Program-made: the position numbers and the translations under genes
Notes under the pieces: generated by a model
The model's input: the letters and a program-made list of their open reading frames with translations, nothing else
Database searches by the model: none
Told to the model about the DNA's origin: nothing
Shown: positions 53,807 through 62,494 of the stretch, piece by piece
Numbering within the stretch: position 1 is the first letter of the stretch
Layout of the letters: each line of letters opens with the position of its first letter
From: Amphritea balenae
GTDB lineage: Bacteria; Pseudomonadota; Gammaproteobacteria; Pseudomonadales; Balneatricaceae
Length of the DNA: 64,000 nt
Reading direction: 5' to 3'
Assembly (NCBI RefSeq): GCF_003858655.1
Contig: NZ_RQXV01000009.1
Location: 62,001-126,000, forward strand

Positions 53807-54967
53807 ATGAGTACAGTAGATATTATTAAACGCTGCGAAGAGTTGTACGAAGATACATACTTCACCGCAGCCCGCGAATGGAAAGCCGCTGACCCTTCTC
53901 GCAAGGTGATCGGTTACATGCCGGTCTACGTACCGCGTGAGATCATGCACGCCGGTAACATGATGTCATTGGGTATTCTGGGTGGCGGCGACAACCTCGA
54001 AGTCATCCACGGCGATGCTTATTACCAGAGTTACATCTGCCGTATCCCCCGCTCCACCATCGAACTGGGCAAGACCGGCCGTTTGGATTTCGTCGACGGC
54101 ATGCTGTTCCCGAGCATCTGTGACGTTATTCGTAATCTGTCGGGGATGTGGAAACTGATGTTCCCTGAGACCTATGTTCGTTATTTCGATGTTCCGCAGA
54201 ACTACCAAGACGACATCGGTGGCAACTACTACGTTGCTGAACTGCAGGAACTGCGCGAAGGCTTAGAGAAACTTTCTGGCAACAAGATCACTGACGAGGC
54301 GATCCGTAATTCAATCCAGATCTACAACATAAACCGCAACCTGATCCGTGAGCTTTATGACCTGCGTTCTGAGATGCCGCACAACGTATCCAGTAACGAT
54401 GTCTACCTGCTTAACCGGGCTGGTATGGTAATACCGGTTGAAGAGCACAACGAAATGCTGCGCGATTATATGGATGCAGCGATGCGCCTGGATAATCCGA
54501 AACGCGATAACTGCCGCATCATCATCAACGGTTCATTCTGCGAGCAGCCTCCGCTGAACCTGATCCGCTCGATCGAGTTGGCCGGTTGCTACATCGTCGA
54601 CGATGACTACATGCTGGTAAACCGCTGGTTGCTGAACGAAGTGCCGAGCGAAGGCAATCCGTTACAGAATCTTGCCGATGCCTTCATACACGAATCAGCC
54701 GACTCAGCAGCCAAGTACTGTGACCGCCATGAAGATGTCGGCATGTACCTGCTAGGTACAGTCAAGGAGCGCCAGGCTGAAGGCGTTATCTTCGCCGCGC
54801 CAAGTTTCTGTGACCCGGCACTGTTAGAACGACCGATGCTAACCGACCGTATGAAGGAACACGATATCCCACATATCTCGTTCAAGTACGCCGAGAACTC
54901 CGGACAGATGCAACCGATCCGTGAGCAAGCCGGTACCTTCGCCGATTCCATCAAGCTTTGGAGCTAG
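53807..54967 (+). CDS. bcrC: Benzoyl-CoA reductase, subunit C (class I)
   Basis: This encodes 386 residues, the length of Thauera BcrC. I start at the ATG at 53807 (MSTVDIIKRCEELYEDTYFT). It belongs to the 2-hydroxyglutaryl-CoA dehydratase D-type family: GYMPVYVPREIMHAGNMMSL, FVDGMLFPSICDVIRNLSGM, NGSFCEQPPLNLI and the closing GVIFAAPSFCDP, whose Cys residues ligate 4Fe-4S clusters in the family. With BcrB it forms the ring-reducing module that takes two electrons into benzoyl-CoA. Confidence 0.92.
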   Translation: MSTVDIIKRCEELYEDTYFTAAREWKAADPSRKVIGYMPVYVPREIMHAGNMMSLGILGGGDNLEVIHGDAYYQSYICRIPRSTIELGKTGRLDFVDGMLFPSICDVIRNLSGMWKLMFPETYVRYFDVPQNYQDDIGGNYYVAELQELREGLEKLSGNKITDEAIRNSIQIYNINRNLIRELYDLRSEMPHNVSSNDVYLLNRAGMVIPVEEHNEMLRDYMDAAMRLDNPKRDNCRIIINGSFCEQPPLNLIRSIELAGCYIVDDDYMLVNRWLLNEVPSEGNPLQNLADAFIHESADSAAKYCDRHEDVGMYLLGTVKERQAEGVIFAAPSFCDPALLERPMLTDRMKEHDIPHISFKYAENSGQMQPIREQAGTFADSIKLWS

Positions 54968-54969
54968 TC

Positions 54970-56280
54970 ATGAGTGCAAACATTGAAACCTTAGATCCCC
55001 AAAAAGACTCCTCGATGCTGATGCAAAAGGAGATGATCAATTCCAACTACGATGCCCTGACAGATACCGCCAATAATGGCAAAAAAGTCTGTTCAACTTT
55101 CGTGCCCGGCAACCTGAACGAGTTGATCCAAAGCTTTGGCATGCTCAACAACCTGCCAGAGACCAACGCCATCCAGAATGCCATGCGGCAACAGAGTGGC
55201 GGCATGATCCAGAGCGCTGAGCGGATGGGTCATTCAGAAGATGTCTGTACCTACGTTAAGGCCGACATCGGCATGATGAGCAAAGGTAATATTGCCCCTA
55301 ATGGCAAACCGATGCCCAATCCCGATCTGCTGCTGCTCTCCTATACCGGCTGTTTCACCTTTATGAAATGGTTCGAGCTGCTGCGTCAGGAGTACAAGTG
55401 CCCGACCGTCATGTTGCAGGTACCTTATCAGGGCGACGGCGAAGTCACCCAGAACATGCGTGACTTTGTGGTCAAGCAGCTTAAAGAAGAAGTGATCCCG
55501 GCGCTGGAGCAAGTCAGCGGCAACAAGTTTGATATCGATGCATTGCGCGAGCAGATGCGCCGCTCCGCCCAGGCCGAAGACGATCTTGTTTGGGTCCTGG
55601 AAAGCGCCAAGAACAAACCTAGCCCGATTGATGCTTATTTTGGTGCGATCTACTATCTCGGACCGATGTTTACCGCCTTCCGGGGTACTCAACAAGCGGT
55701 CGATTACTACAAGGTTCTACGCCAGGAGATCGAACAGCGCATCAAGAACGGACAGGGCCCGATAACACCGGGTGGTTCAATGGGCAAAGAGAAGTATCGT
55801 ATCGTCATGGAAGGACCACCTAACTGGACCAACTTCCGTGAGTTCTGGAAGATGTTTTACGACGAAGGCGCGGTGGTTGTCGCCAGTACCTACACCAAGG
55901 TAGGCGGCGTTTATGACCAGGGCTTCCGCCACGATGCCGACAATCCTCTCGAGTCATTGGCCGATTACTGCCTGGGCTGTTACACCAACCGTAACCTGCC
56001 CAAGCGTGTCGATATGCTGGAGAAATACGTCAAAGACTACGAGGCCGATGGCCTGCTCATCAACTCGATCAAGAGCTGTAACAGTTTCTCTGCTGGTCAG
56101 TTGATGATGATGCAAGAGATCGAGAAGCGAACCGGTGTACCGGGTGCCTTCGTCGAAACCGATCTGGTTGACCCGCGCTACTTCTCGGCAGCAAACGTCA
56201 AGAACCGTCTGGAAAGTTACTTCCAGATGATTGAGCAACGCCGTCAGGGCCAAAGCAACATGATCGCCAGCGCGCGCTAA
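54970..56280 (+). CDS. bcrB: Benzoyl-CoA reductase, subunit B (class I)
   Basis: This encodes 436 residues (starting MSANIETLDPQKDSSMLMQK), against 438 in Thauera. It is in the same HgdB-type family: VCSTFVPGNLNELIQSFGML, LLSYTGCFTFMKWFELLRQE, GPPNWTNFREFWKMFYDEGA, YCLGCYTNRNLPKRVDML and SIKSCNSFSAGQLMM. These Cys are the likely cluster ligands near the benzoyl-CoA site. It sits two bases after bcrC. Confidence 0.92.
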   Translation: MSANIETLDPQKDSSMLMQKEMINSNYDALTDTANNGKKVCSTFVPGNLNELIQSFGMLNNLPETNAIQNAMRQQSGGMIQSAERMGHSEDVCTYVKADIGMMSKGNIAPNGKPMPNPDLLLLSYTGCFTFMKWFELLRQEYKCPTVMLQVPYQGDGEVTQNMRDFVVKQLKEEVIPALEQVSGNKFDIDALREQMRRSAQAEDDLVWVLESAKNKPSPIDAYFGAIYYLGPMFTAFRGTQQAVDYYKVLRQEIEQRIKNGQGPITPGGSMGKEKYRIVMEGPPNWTNFREFWKMFYDEGAVVVASTYTKVGGVYDQGFRHDADNPLESLADYCLGCYTNRNLPKRVDMLEKYVKDYEADGLLINSIKSCNSFSAGQLMMMQEIEKRTGVPGAFVETDLVDPRYFSAANVKNRLESYFQMIEQRRQGQSNMIASAR

Positions 56281-56292
56281 CAGGAGCCAGCT

Positions 56293-57606
56293 ATGAAATG
56301 TTTTATCGGAATTGACCTGGGATCGACGACAACCAAAGCGGTTGTCATGGATGATACCGGCACCCCGCTCGGGCACGGCATCACCAACTCCCGCTCCAAC
56401 TATGATACGGCGGCGTTGGTTGCTAAGACCGAAGCGCTGATCAGCGCACGTCTGGTGCTATTGCGCCAGGAACTAGACAAATCATCAGGCCTGTCGTTGA
56501 GTACCGACGACACCATCGACATGCTGGAGCGGCACTTCCGTCTGGCCCAGTTCCTGGTCCAGTTGAAGAACCTGCAAACGCTGTGTGATGAAAAAGCAGC
56601 TGAGGGCAACTATAAAGAAGACCCCGCTACATTAGGCAAAGCGCTTGATGGTACCTTCGCGTCACTACAAGTCGAGCTGTCCAAACTGTTCGAGCCCGGT
56701 GCCGAGCGCAAGTCAGACTTCTTCCGTGATCTGGCCGGTACCGTCTATATGGAGGTCGCTGAGGCAGAGGCGGACAAGCTCAAGATCAACTCGGATACAT
56801 TGATCAACATCTACGATAAGTCGATCATCGAAGTTGAGAACATTCCACCCGAAGTGGATATGAGCGGAACCTTTATGGCGGCACTCGACAGTACCCTTAA
56901 CGCAGATGAGATCCAGACTACCGATTTCGGTCAGGTTCAGTCGGCACTGACAAAAGTACTCGATATCGAACTCGAAGAAACCTACGTGGTCGGTACCGGT
57001 TACGGCCGCGCCCGATTGCCGTTCCCGAAAGAGCACATCCGCTCTGAAATCCTATGTCATGGTCTGGGTGCGCATCTGATGTACCCCAAGACCCGTACTG
57101 TACTCGATATCGGTGGCCAGGATACTAAGGGTATTCAGATCGATGAGAGCGGGATCGTCGTCAACTTCCAGATGAACGACCGTTGCGCCGCTGGTTGTGG
57201 CCGCTACCTGGGCTACATCGCTGACGAGATGCAACTCGGTCTGCACGAGCTTGGACCGCTGGCGATGAAGTCGACCAAGAAAGTATCGATCAACTCGACC
57301 TGTACCGTATTCGCCGGTGCCGAATTGCGAGACCGCCTGTCATTAGGTGAGAAACGCGAAGACATCATCGCCGGTCTACACCGTGCCATCATTCTGCGCT
57401 CCATGTCTATTCTGTCCCGCTCCGGCGGCGTCGATAACGAGCTGACCTTTACCGGCGGCGTTGCCAAGAACGAAGCGGCGGTTAAAGAACTACGCATTCT
57501 GGTTCAGGAAAACTACGGCGATCTGAAGATCAACATCGATCCCGATTCCATTTACACCGGCGCACTAGGGGCAGCAGAATTTGCCCGCCGCGCAGTGGAG
57601 GCATAA
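56293..57606 (+). CDS. bcrA: Benzoyl-CoA reductase, subunit A (ATPase)
   Basis: This encodes 437 residues. It is an ASKHA-fold ATPase of the BcrA/BadF/HgdC group: phosphate loop [17 protein letters not shown], then a roughly 180-residue insertion found in BcrA/BadF but not in HgdC, then [15 protein letters not shown], cluster Cys in [20 protein letters not shown] and [13 protein letters not shown], and [12 protein letters not shown]. With BcrD it holds a bridging 4Fe-4S cluster and couples ATP hydrolysis to electron transfer. Confidence 0.93.
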   Translation: MKCFIGIDLGSTTTKAVVMDDTGTPLGHGITNSRSNYDTAALVAKTEALISARLVLLRQELDKSSGLSLSTDDTIDMLERHFRLAQFLVQLKNLQTLCDEKAAEGNYKEDPATLGKALDGTFASLQVELSKLFEPGAERKSDFFRDLAGTVYMEVAEAEADKLKINSDTLINIYDKSIIEVENIPPEVDMSGTFMAALDSTLNADEIQTTDFGQVQSALTKVLDIELEETYVVGTGYGRARLPFPKEHIRSEILCHGLGAHLMYPKTRTVLDIGGQDTKGIQIDESGIVVNFQMNDRCAAGCGRYLGYIADEMQLGLHELGPLAMKSTKKVSINSTCTVFAGAELRDRLSLGEKREDIIAGLHRAIILRSMSILSRSGGVDNELTFTGGVAKNEAAVKELRILVQENYGDLKINIDPDSIYTGALGAAEFARRAVEA

Positions 57607-57609
57607 ACC

Positions 57610-58449
57610 ATGATTACTGCAGGTATTGATTTAGGTACGGGTGCCGTTAAAACGGTACTGTTCAAACACGAGAACGGCAAAGTCGAATGGCTGGCCAAAC
57701 GTAACGATCGGATTCGGACCCGTGACCCATTGGAGCTGTCGGAGTATGCCTACGACCAGTTGCTCAAGGACAACGGTCTGACCCGCGACGATGTAACCTA
57801 TTGCGCCACCACCGGCGACGGCGAGAATATCTCGTTTCGCACCGGTCATTTCTACTCGATGACCACTCACTCACGCGGTGCGATCTATCTTGATCCGGAA
57901 GCGACCGGGGTACTGGATATGGGCGCACTGCATGGTCGGGCGATGAAAATCGACAACCAGGGCAAGGTACTCAACTACCGCATGACCAGCCAATGTGCAT
58001 CGGGTTCGGGACAGTTTCTGGAAAACATATCGCGTTACCTGGGTATCGCTCAGGATGAGATCGGCACCCTGTCACGCCAGGCCGACGATCCTGAAATCGT
58101 CTCCAGTATCTGCGCGGTACTAGCCGAGACCGATGTTATCAACATGGTATCGCGCGGCATCTCTGCGCCGAATATCCTTAAGGGAATTCACCTATCGATG
58201 GCGGGTCGCCTGGCTAAATTGCTACGGGTGATCAAGGCTACCGACGGTGTTGTCCTCTGTACCGGAGGTTTGGCGCTGGACAGCGGCATGATTGATGGCC
58301 TGAACGAGTCGATGCAGAAGCTGAAGCTCAAGGGCGTAGCCCGCAGCCACGAGGATTCCGCATACGCTGGAGCAATCGGTGCCGCCTTATGGGGTGCGTT
58401 CCGTCACGAAAAACTACAAAAACTCGAGTCGCTGGCTAAAGCGTCTTGA
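57610..58449 (+). CDS. bcrD: Benzoyl-CoA reductase, subunit D (ATPase)
   Basis: This encodes 279 residues, against about 282 in Thauera. ASKHA motifs: AGIDLGTGAVKTVLF, VLDMGALHGRAMKID, cluster Cys in MTSQCASGSGQFLENISRYL and SSICAVLAETDVINMVSRG, and CTGGLALDSGM. It pairs with BcrA. It starts three bases after bcrA. A hairpin separates it from the ferredoxin gene. Confidence 0.93.
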   Translation: MITAGIDLGTGAVKTVLFKHENGKVEWLAKRNDRIRTRDPLELSEYAYDQLLKDNGLTRDDVTYCATTGDGENISFRTGHFYSMTTHSRGAIYLDPEATGVLDMGALHGRAMKIDNQGKVLNYRMTSQCASGSGQFLENISRYLGIAQDEIGTLSRQADDPEIVSSICAVLAETDVINMVSRGISAPNILKGIHLSMAGRLAKLLRVIKATDGVVLCTGGLALDSGMIDGLNESMQKLKLKGVARSHEDSAYAGAIGAALWGAFRHEKLQKLESLAKAS

Positions 58450-58451
58450 TC

Positions 58452-58477
58452 GGGCGCGGCTTATTGATGAGCCGCCC
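58452..58477 (+). other. Intercistronic hairpin after bcrD
   Basis: GGGC(G)CGGCT and AGCCGCCC pair with one bulge around TATTGATG. No T-run follows. It may be a transcript-stabilising or processing element between bcrD and the ferredoxin gene. Confidence 0.5.
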
Positions 58478-58507
58478 ATAAATATTCAATAGCACAGGAG
58501 AACGACC

Positions 58508-58756
58508 ATGGCCCTAATCATTCATGAAGATTGTACCGCTTGTGATGTCTGTGTACTGGAGTGCCCGAACGACGCAATCAGCGAGGGTGACGGTATTCTT
58601 TACGTCATTGATGCTGAGAACTGTACCGAGTGTGTCGGCGCTCACGATGAACCGCAGTGCCAACTGGTTTGCCCGGCTGAGTGTATCGTTAGCGATCCAA
58701 ATTACCAGGAAAGCCAAGAGCAGCTGCAGGCCAAATACGATCGTTTGCACGGTTAA
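58508..58756 (+). CDS. fdx: 2[4Fe-4S] ferredoxin
   Basis: This encodes 82 residues. The two cluster motifs are CTACDVCVLECP and CTECVGAHDEPQCQLVCP, the second with the long loop of Allochromatium-type ferredoxins. It has an extra Cys in PAECIV. In Thauera and Azoarcus the equivalent (Fdx, BzdM) is the electron donor of benzoyl-CoA reductase, and the position here, behind bcrD, fits. The enzyme that reduces it is not in the window. A strong AGGAG precedes the ATG. Confidence 0.93.
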   Translation: MALIIHEDCTACDVCVLECPNDAISEGDGILYVIDAENCTECVGAHDEPQCQLVCPAECIVSDPNYQESQEQLQAKYDRLHG

Positions 58757-58782
58757 ATAACCGCAACAAAGGACAGTCACCA

Positions 58783-59733
58783 ATGACAGAAAATAACGTA
58801 AAGGTCCGGGCGCTAAGCCCGGACGACCTGGAAGCGGTCGTTGCGCTGGATCAGCAATTCAGCGGCGCGCCGCGACAAGACTTTTTCAGTAAACGACTCA
58901 AGGCTCAACAACAAAACCCTAATACCTTTATCTCGTTAAGCGCCGAGTTCGAAGGCAATATTGCAGGCTTTGTCTCCTGTCAGATGCTCGAGGGTGAATT
59001 CGGCGGCACCGCTCCGATTGCGGTACTGGATGCAATCGGTGTCGACCGGGAATACCAACGCCGCGGCGTAGGTAATACGCTTTTCACCCGGCTGATCGAT
59101 GAAGTTCGTCAACTGGGCGGTAGCGAGTTGCAATCGGTGGTTAAATGGGATCAACCTGACCTGTTGCGGTTCTTCTCTGACGCCGGCTTCGAGTTGGCCA
59201 ACCGTAATGTGCTCGAACTCGCTACTGACGCCATGACAGAATCCGAGGCCGAAGAGATCGATCTGTCGCGCGACCGGATACCGATGCGCAGCCTGACCGA
59301 ACAGGATCTCAATTCGATTATTCGCATCGACCGTCATATCACCGATTCGGATCGCACCGCATACTATCAACGCACCGTCAGCCAGGCACTCAATGAGTCC
59401 GGTATCCGGGTGTCGTTAGTTGCCGAAAAAGATGATCCGGTTAAGGATAAGCTTGCCGACATTCGCGGCTTTATTATGGCGCGGGTGGATAACGGCGGCT
59501 TTGGTCTGACCTGCTCCGAAGCGGTGATCGATACCATCGGTGTTGACCCTTCAGCGCGGGACAACAATATCGGCCAGGCGTTGGTATCACAGCTCGTGAC
59601 CAACCTCAAAGCGCTACATGTGGAATCGATCCGTACCGAGGTGCCCTGGGACAATTTCAATCTCAATGGTTTCTTGCAGCAGTGTGGATTCCGGCCAGCG
59701 CAGCGCCTGGCGCTTACCTGTCCGATCCACTGA
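58783..59733 (+). CDS. Protein with two tandem GNAT acetyltransferase domains
   Basis: This encodes 316 residues. Domain 1 (about 1-150) has the acetyl-CoA loop GVDREYQRRGVGNTLFTRLI; domain 2 (about 160-316) has GVDPSARDNNIGQALVSQLV, a weaker version lacking the RGxG/A arginine pair, so it may be less active. Both halves share AVLDAIGVD / AVIDTIGVD, pointing to internal duplication. The acceptor is unknown. GNAT genes also occur in other benzoate clusters (for example BadL in Rhodopseudomonas). It is 26 bases after fdx. Confidence 0.82.
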   Translation: MTENNVKVRALSPDDLEAVVALDQQFSGAPRQDFFSKRLKAQQQNPNTFISLSAEFEGNIAGFVSCQMLEGEFGGTAPIAVLDAIGVDREYQRRGVGNTLFTRLIDEVRQLGGSELQSVVKWDQPDLLRFFSDAGFELANRNVLELATDAMTESEAEEIDLSRDRIPMRSLTEQDLNSIIRIDRHITDSDRTAYYQRTVSQALNESGIRVSLVAEKDDPVKDKLADIRGFIMARVDNGGFGLTCSEAVIDTIGVDPSARDNNIGQALVSQLVTNLKALHVESIRTEVPWDNFNLNGFLQQCGFRPAQRLALTCPIH

Positions 59734-59767
59734 CAGACTGTTAACGACTAATCAGTAGTGCCTAGGA

Positions 59768-59798
59768 AAGGTGCGATCAAGGGACTTATTCGCACCTT
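59768..59798. other. Hairpin between the GNAT and SDR genes
   Basis: AAGGTGCGA and TCGCACCTT form a perfect 9-bp stem with a 13-base loop and no T-run. It may lower read-through from the bcr operon. Confidence 0.5.
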
Positions 59799-59846
59799 CC
59801 CTAATATTACAGGCGCCTCTTTTTCACAACCAACAGCGGAAACCTT

Positions 59847-60572
59847 ATGTCATTCGAACAACTTTACGATCTCAGTGGCAAAGCTGCTGTTGTCACCGGT
59901 GGCAGCCGAGGCATCGGCCGTGCAATCGCTCTAGCGCTGCATGCCCGCGGTGCCCAGGTGCACCTGTTTGACGTCAGCGAGCAGAACCCTAATGCTGACG
60001 ATCCATTCAGCTATCACCAGGTGGATATCAGTAATTCTGAAGCAGTAAATCAGGCTGTAACAGCACTACCGGGTAACTGCACCATATTGGTTAACAACGC
60101 AGGTATCACCCGCGATCGCAGCCTGGCCAGGATGGCCGATGACGAGTGGCAGTCAGTGATCGATATCAACCTTGGTGGAGCCTTCCATATGATCCGTGCC
60201 ATGGCGCCGATCATGCGTAACGCCGGACACGGGCGTATCGTCAATATCACATCGATCAACGGCATCCGCGGTAAATTTGGTCAGGCTAACTACAGCGCCG
60301 CCAAAGCGGGGTTAATCGGACTGACCAAAACAACTGCGCGCGAGCTCGGAGCTAAAGGAATAACAGCCAATGCGATCGCCCCGGGGATGGTGATGACCGA
60401 AATGGCCAAACAACTACCACCCGAATATATCGACAAAGCCCAGAACGAAGCGCTGGTTCCCGAACTCGCGCTGCCCGAAGATATCGCCAATGCGGTGCTA
60501 TTTTTAGTCTCGGATGCCGCACGTATGATTACCGGCGAAGTGATCCGGGTGGATGCCGGTCAATACGTTTAA
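59847..60572 (+). CDS. SDR dehydrogenase in the benzoyl-CoA cluster
   Basis: This encodes 241 residues. It is FabG-like: VVTGGSRGIGRAIALALHA, Asp in HLFDVSEQN (suggesting NAD), NNAGITRDRSLARM, catalytic Ser in NITSINGIRGKF and Tyr/Lys in ANYSAAKAGL. By position it could oxidise the hydroxy-acyl-CoA made by Dch, as SDR BadH does in the Rhodopseudomonas pathway; the usual enzyme for the Dch product, Had, is a zinc-type dehydrogenase and is not here. The reaction is inferred. Confidence 0.8.
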   Translation: MSFEQLYDLSGKAAVVTGGSRGIGRAIALALHARGAQVHLFDVSEQNPNADDPFSYHQVDISNSEAVNQAVTALPGNCTILVNNAGITRDRSLARMADDEWQSVIDINLGGAFHMIRAMAPIMRNAGHGRIVNITSINGIRGKFGQANYSAAKAGLIGLTKTTARELGAKGITANAIAPGMVMTEMAKQLPPEYIDKAQNEALVPELALPEDIANAVLFLVSDAARMITGEVIRVDAGQYV

Positions 60573-60670
60573 CAACGCAGGTACTGGCAAACACAGCCTG
60601 TCATAACAGTTTCGCTAACACAAAAGTTATCGTAAAATCGTGGTTAACGGTGCTATTTAGTAGATCTATC

Positions 60671-61171
60671 ATGCTGCGACAATACGCGCCGGACAATAAC
60701 CCTATAGTAACGAGTGAAGACCAGCATACTGTGACCGATCTAAAACATGAAACAGAATCCGAGGCCGATAATTCGGCGACGGAGACAAACGAAATAAGCT
60801 ACTCGATCACCCAGTTATCGCAAGAGTTCAACATCTCATCGAGAGCGATTCGTTTCTATGAAGACAAGGGCTTATTAAATCCCGACCGAAGCAAGTACCG
60901 CCGCGCCTACAGCAAACGTGACAGGGTCAGGTTGATGCTAATTCTGCGCGGCAAGCGGGTCGGCTTCTCACTCGATGAGTCACGCGAACTATTCGATATC
61001 TACGACTCGGGCACCGACGAAGCCACCCAGTTACAGCACTGGTTCAAACTGCTGCAGAAACACGAAGACCGACTGGAACAGAACAAGCGTGATATCGAAG
61101 AGCTACTGGTAGAGGTTAAAAACGCCAAATCCCACTGCCAGGAATTTATAAAAACGGCCGCTACCGAATAA
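60671..61171 (+). CDS. MerR family transcriptional regulator
   Basis: This encodes 166 residues from the ATG at 60671. An acidic, probably disordered N-terminus of about 40 residues precedes the winged helix: YSITQLSQEFNISSRAIRFY, EDKGLLNPDRSKYRRAYSKR, LRGKRVGFSLDESRELFDIY. A long dimerisation helix follows. No metal-binding Cys pair is present, so metal sensing is unlikely; it resembles the acyl-CoA-catabolism MerR group (LiuR-like). It likely controls this cluster. Confidence 0.85.
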   Translation: MLRQYAPDNNPIVTSEDQHTVTDLKHETESEADNSATETNEISYSITQLSQEFNISSRAIRFYEDKGLLNPDRSKYRRAYSKRDRVRLMLILRGKRVGFSLDESRELFDIYDSGTDEATQLQHWFKLLQKHEDRLEQNKRDIEELLVEVKNAKSHCQEFIKTAATE

Positions 61172-61236
61172 ACCTCCCGGTTTAGACCTATCAGTTTAGG
61201 CAAGGGTAGCGCATTCAACCGACAAGGAATCTGCCG

Positions 61237-61743
61237 ATGAATAGCACTGCCACAGCCCCCCACTCTCATACCGCCTTGATTAGCGGTTCGATAAGTCTCA
61301 AAGCAGAGATGGCAGAATGCTATGCTGAGCTGGCCGAACAACTGGAAAACTGTAACAACTCCGAAGCCGCCACCACCTTTCACCTGCTTGCCCAACATCA
61401 ACAGCAACATGTTCAAGAGCTCGAAATACTGGCTGCAGACTTAGACCTGTCTCAGCTCTCCCCTTTGACCTTTAACGTCGATCAGGAATCCCCCGCCGAC
61501 GATATCAACGCCAACTCACACTACCTGATGACGCCCTACCATGCCGTCGAACTGGCGCTCAACGTCGAGCAAAGTACTTTAAAGGCACTGCTTTCGCGCA
61601 TCGATATGGAAAAGGATCTTCACTCTCCACACCAACAAGAACATGCACAACACATCCAGACCCTGCGTCAACTTCTGAGCACCCTGCCACAGCCTGACAA
61701 CCACTGGGATGAAGACCTAGACCCGCCCAATCTGGACGATTAA
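61237..61743 (+). CDS. Ferritin-like/rubrerythrin-type helical protein
   Basis: This encodes 168 residues. Three long helices carry candidate diiron ligands: EMAECYAELAEQLEN; HLLAQHQQQHVQELEILA; HAVELALNVEQSTLKAL; and HQQEHAQHIQTLRQ. The spacing suggests a four-helix ferritin-like bundle with His-rich sites, but no cluster (rubredoxin) domain. A peroxide- or oxygen-scavenging role that protects benzoyl-CoA reductase is attractive but inferred. It is 65 bases after the MerR gene and may be its co-transcribed partner. Confidence 0.6.
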   Translation: MNSTATAPHSHTALISGSISLKAEMAECYAELAEQLENCNNSEAATTFHLLAQHQQQHVQELEILAADLDLSQLSPLTFNVDQESPADDINANSHYLMTPYHAVELALNVEQSTLKALLSRIDMEKDLHSPHQQEHAQHIQTLRQLLSTLPQPDNHWDEDLDPPNLDD

Positions 61744-62152
61744 AAAAACCTCAAAGCACCACCTGATTTTATTAGGGGCTAATACCCGAATAAGAAAGGT
61801 GCTGCACAGGTTAAGGTGAAATGAACGATTTACCCCAGTAGCCCAAAGCCATGTTAAGAGCTTGTTTTACCACGGAGTACACAGAGAGCTCAGAGAAGAG
61901 CGTAATGATATGTAAAAGAAAGATACCTTTCCCGCTAATGCGTGATGAACCAAAAGAAACTACGCCCTGAGCCACGATTCGTTTGCGTTCTGCTGGCTAC
62001 AAAAAACCATCAACTTTAAGCCACAATAAAAGAGTTTCATCTTTAGGGCCCACACTGTTTGCTCATGCGATTTGATGACCAATGAGCCTTTAACTTAGAG
62101 GCGTTTTTTGTTTGTTCTGAGGCCTGATCTGAGCCAATAACGGACATGTTCA
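61744..62152. other. Gene-free stretch at the edge of the mobile region
   Basis: I see no coding frame. It contains CCACGGAGTACACAGAGAGC near 61871, a purine-rich motif. A short inverted repeat lies near 62088-62104 (GCCT/AGGC) followed by a T-run. It marks the change from the benzoate cluster to cassette-like DNA. Confidence 0.4.
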
Positions 62153-62476
62153 TCAGTGATTGATACGACGTGGTAGAGCTTTTCTTAATCCTTCAAGGAC
62201 TTTGCTCCAACCCATTCGTTTTTTCCATAATTTGCCATTTACCCACACGTTATAGCAATCAATGCGGTTACTACGATATAGTTCTAATCGATGGGTAACA
62301 GGAATACCCGTATCATAGTCTGTTATTTCAATTAATCTGCGCAGCGCAGGTAATTCAGGCGGGTATTCAGGATGAACACCATTAATCCTTTTTTCCTCTC
62401 TGGCAACTCTCGCCTTCGCGAATTTAGTAACAGACTCCTGATACTCTCGGCTTCTACGATACATAGCTTTTCCCAT
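62153..62476 (-). CDS. Basic hypothetical protein beside the cassette region
   Basis: This encodes 107 residues, very basic at both ends (MGKAMYRRSREYQ; KALPRRINH), with an aromatic-rich middle. No family is recognised. It is opposite in orientation to the cassette genes. It could be a small nucleic-acid-binding protein, but that rests only on charge. Confidence 0.5.
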   Translation of the reverse strand: MGKAMYRRSREYQESVTKFAKARVAREEKRINGVHPEYPPELPALRRLIEITDYDTGIPVTHRLELYRSNRIDCYNVWVNGKLWKKRMGWSKVLEGLRKALPRRINH

Positions 62477-62494
62477 CCATGGATTTAGAATGTA

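Noticed and set aside
60290-60490. Minus-strand frame in the SDR gene and many similar long antisense frames in 53-60 kb
   Set aside because: These follow from the codon usage of the real plus-strand genes and lack start signals or family matches.
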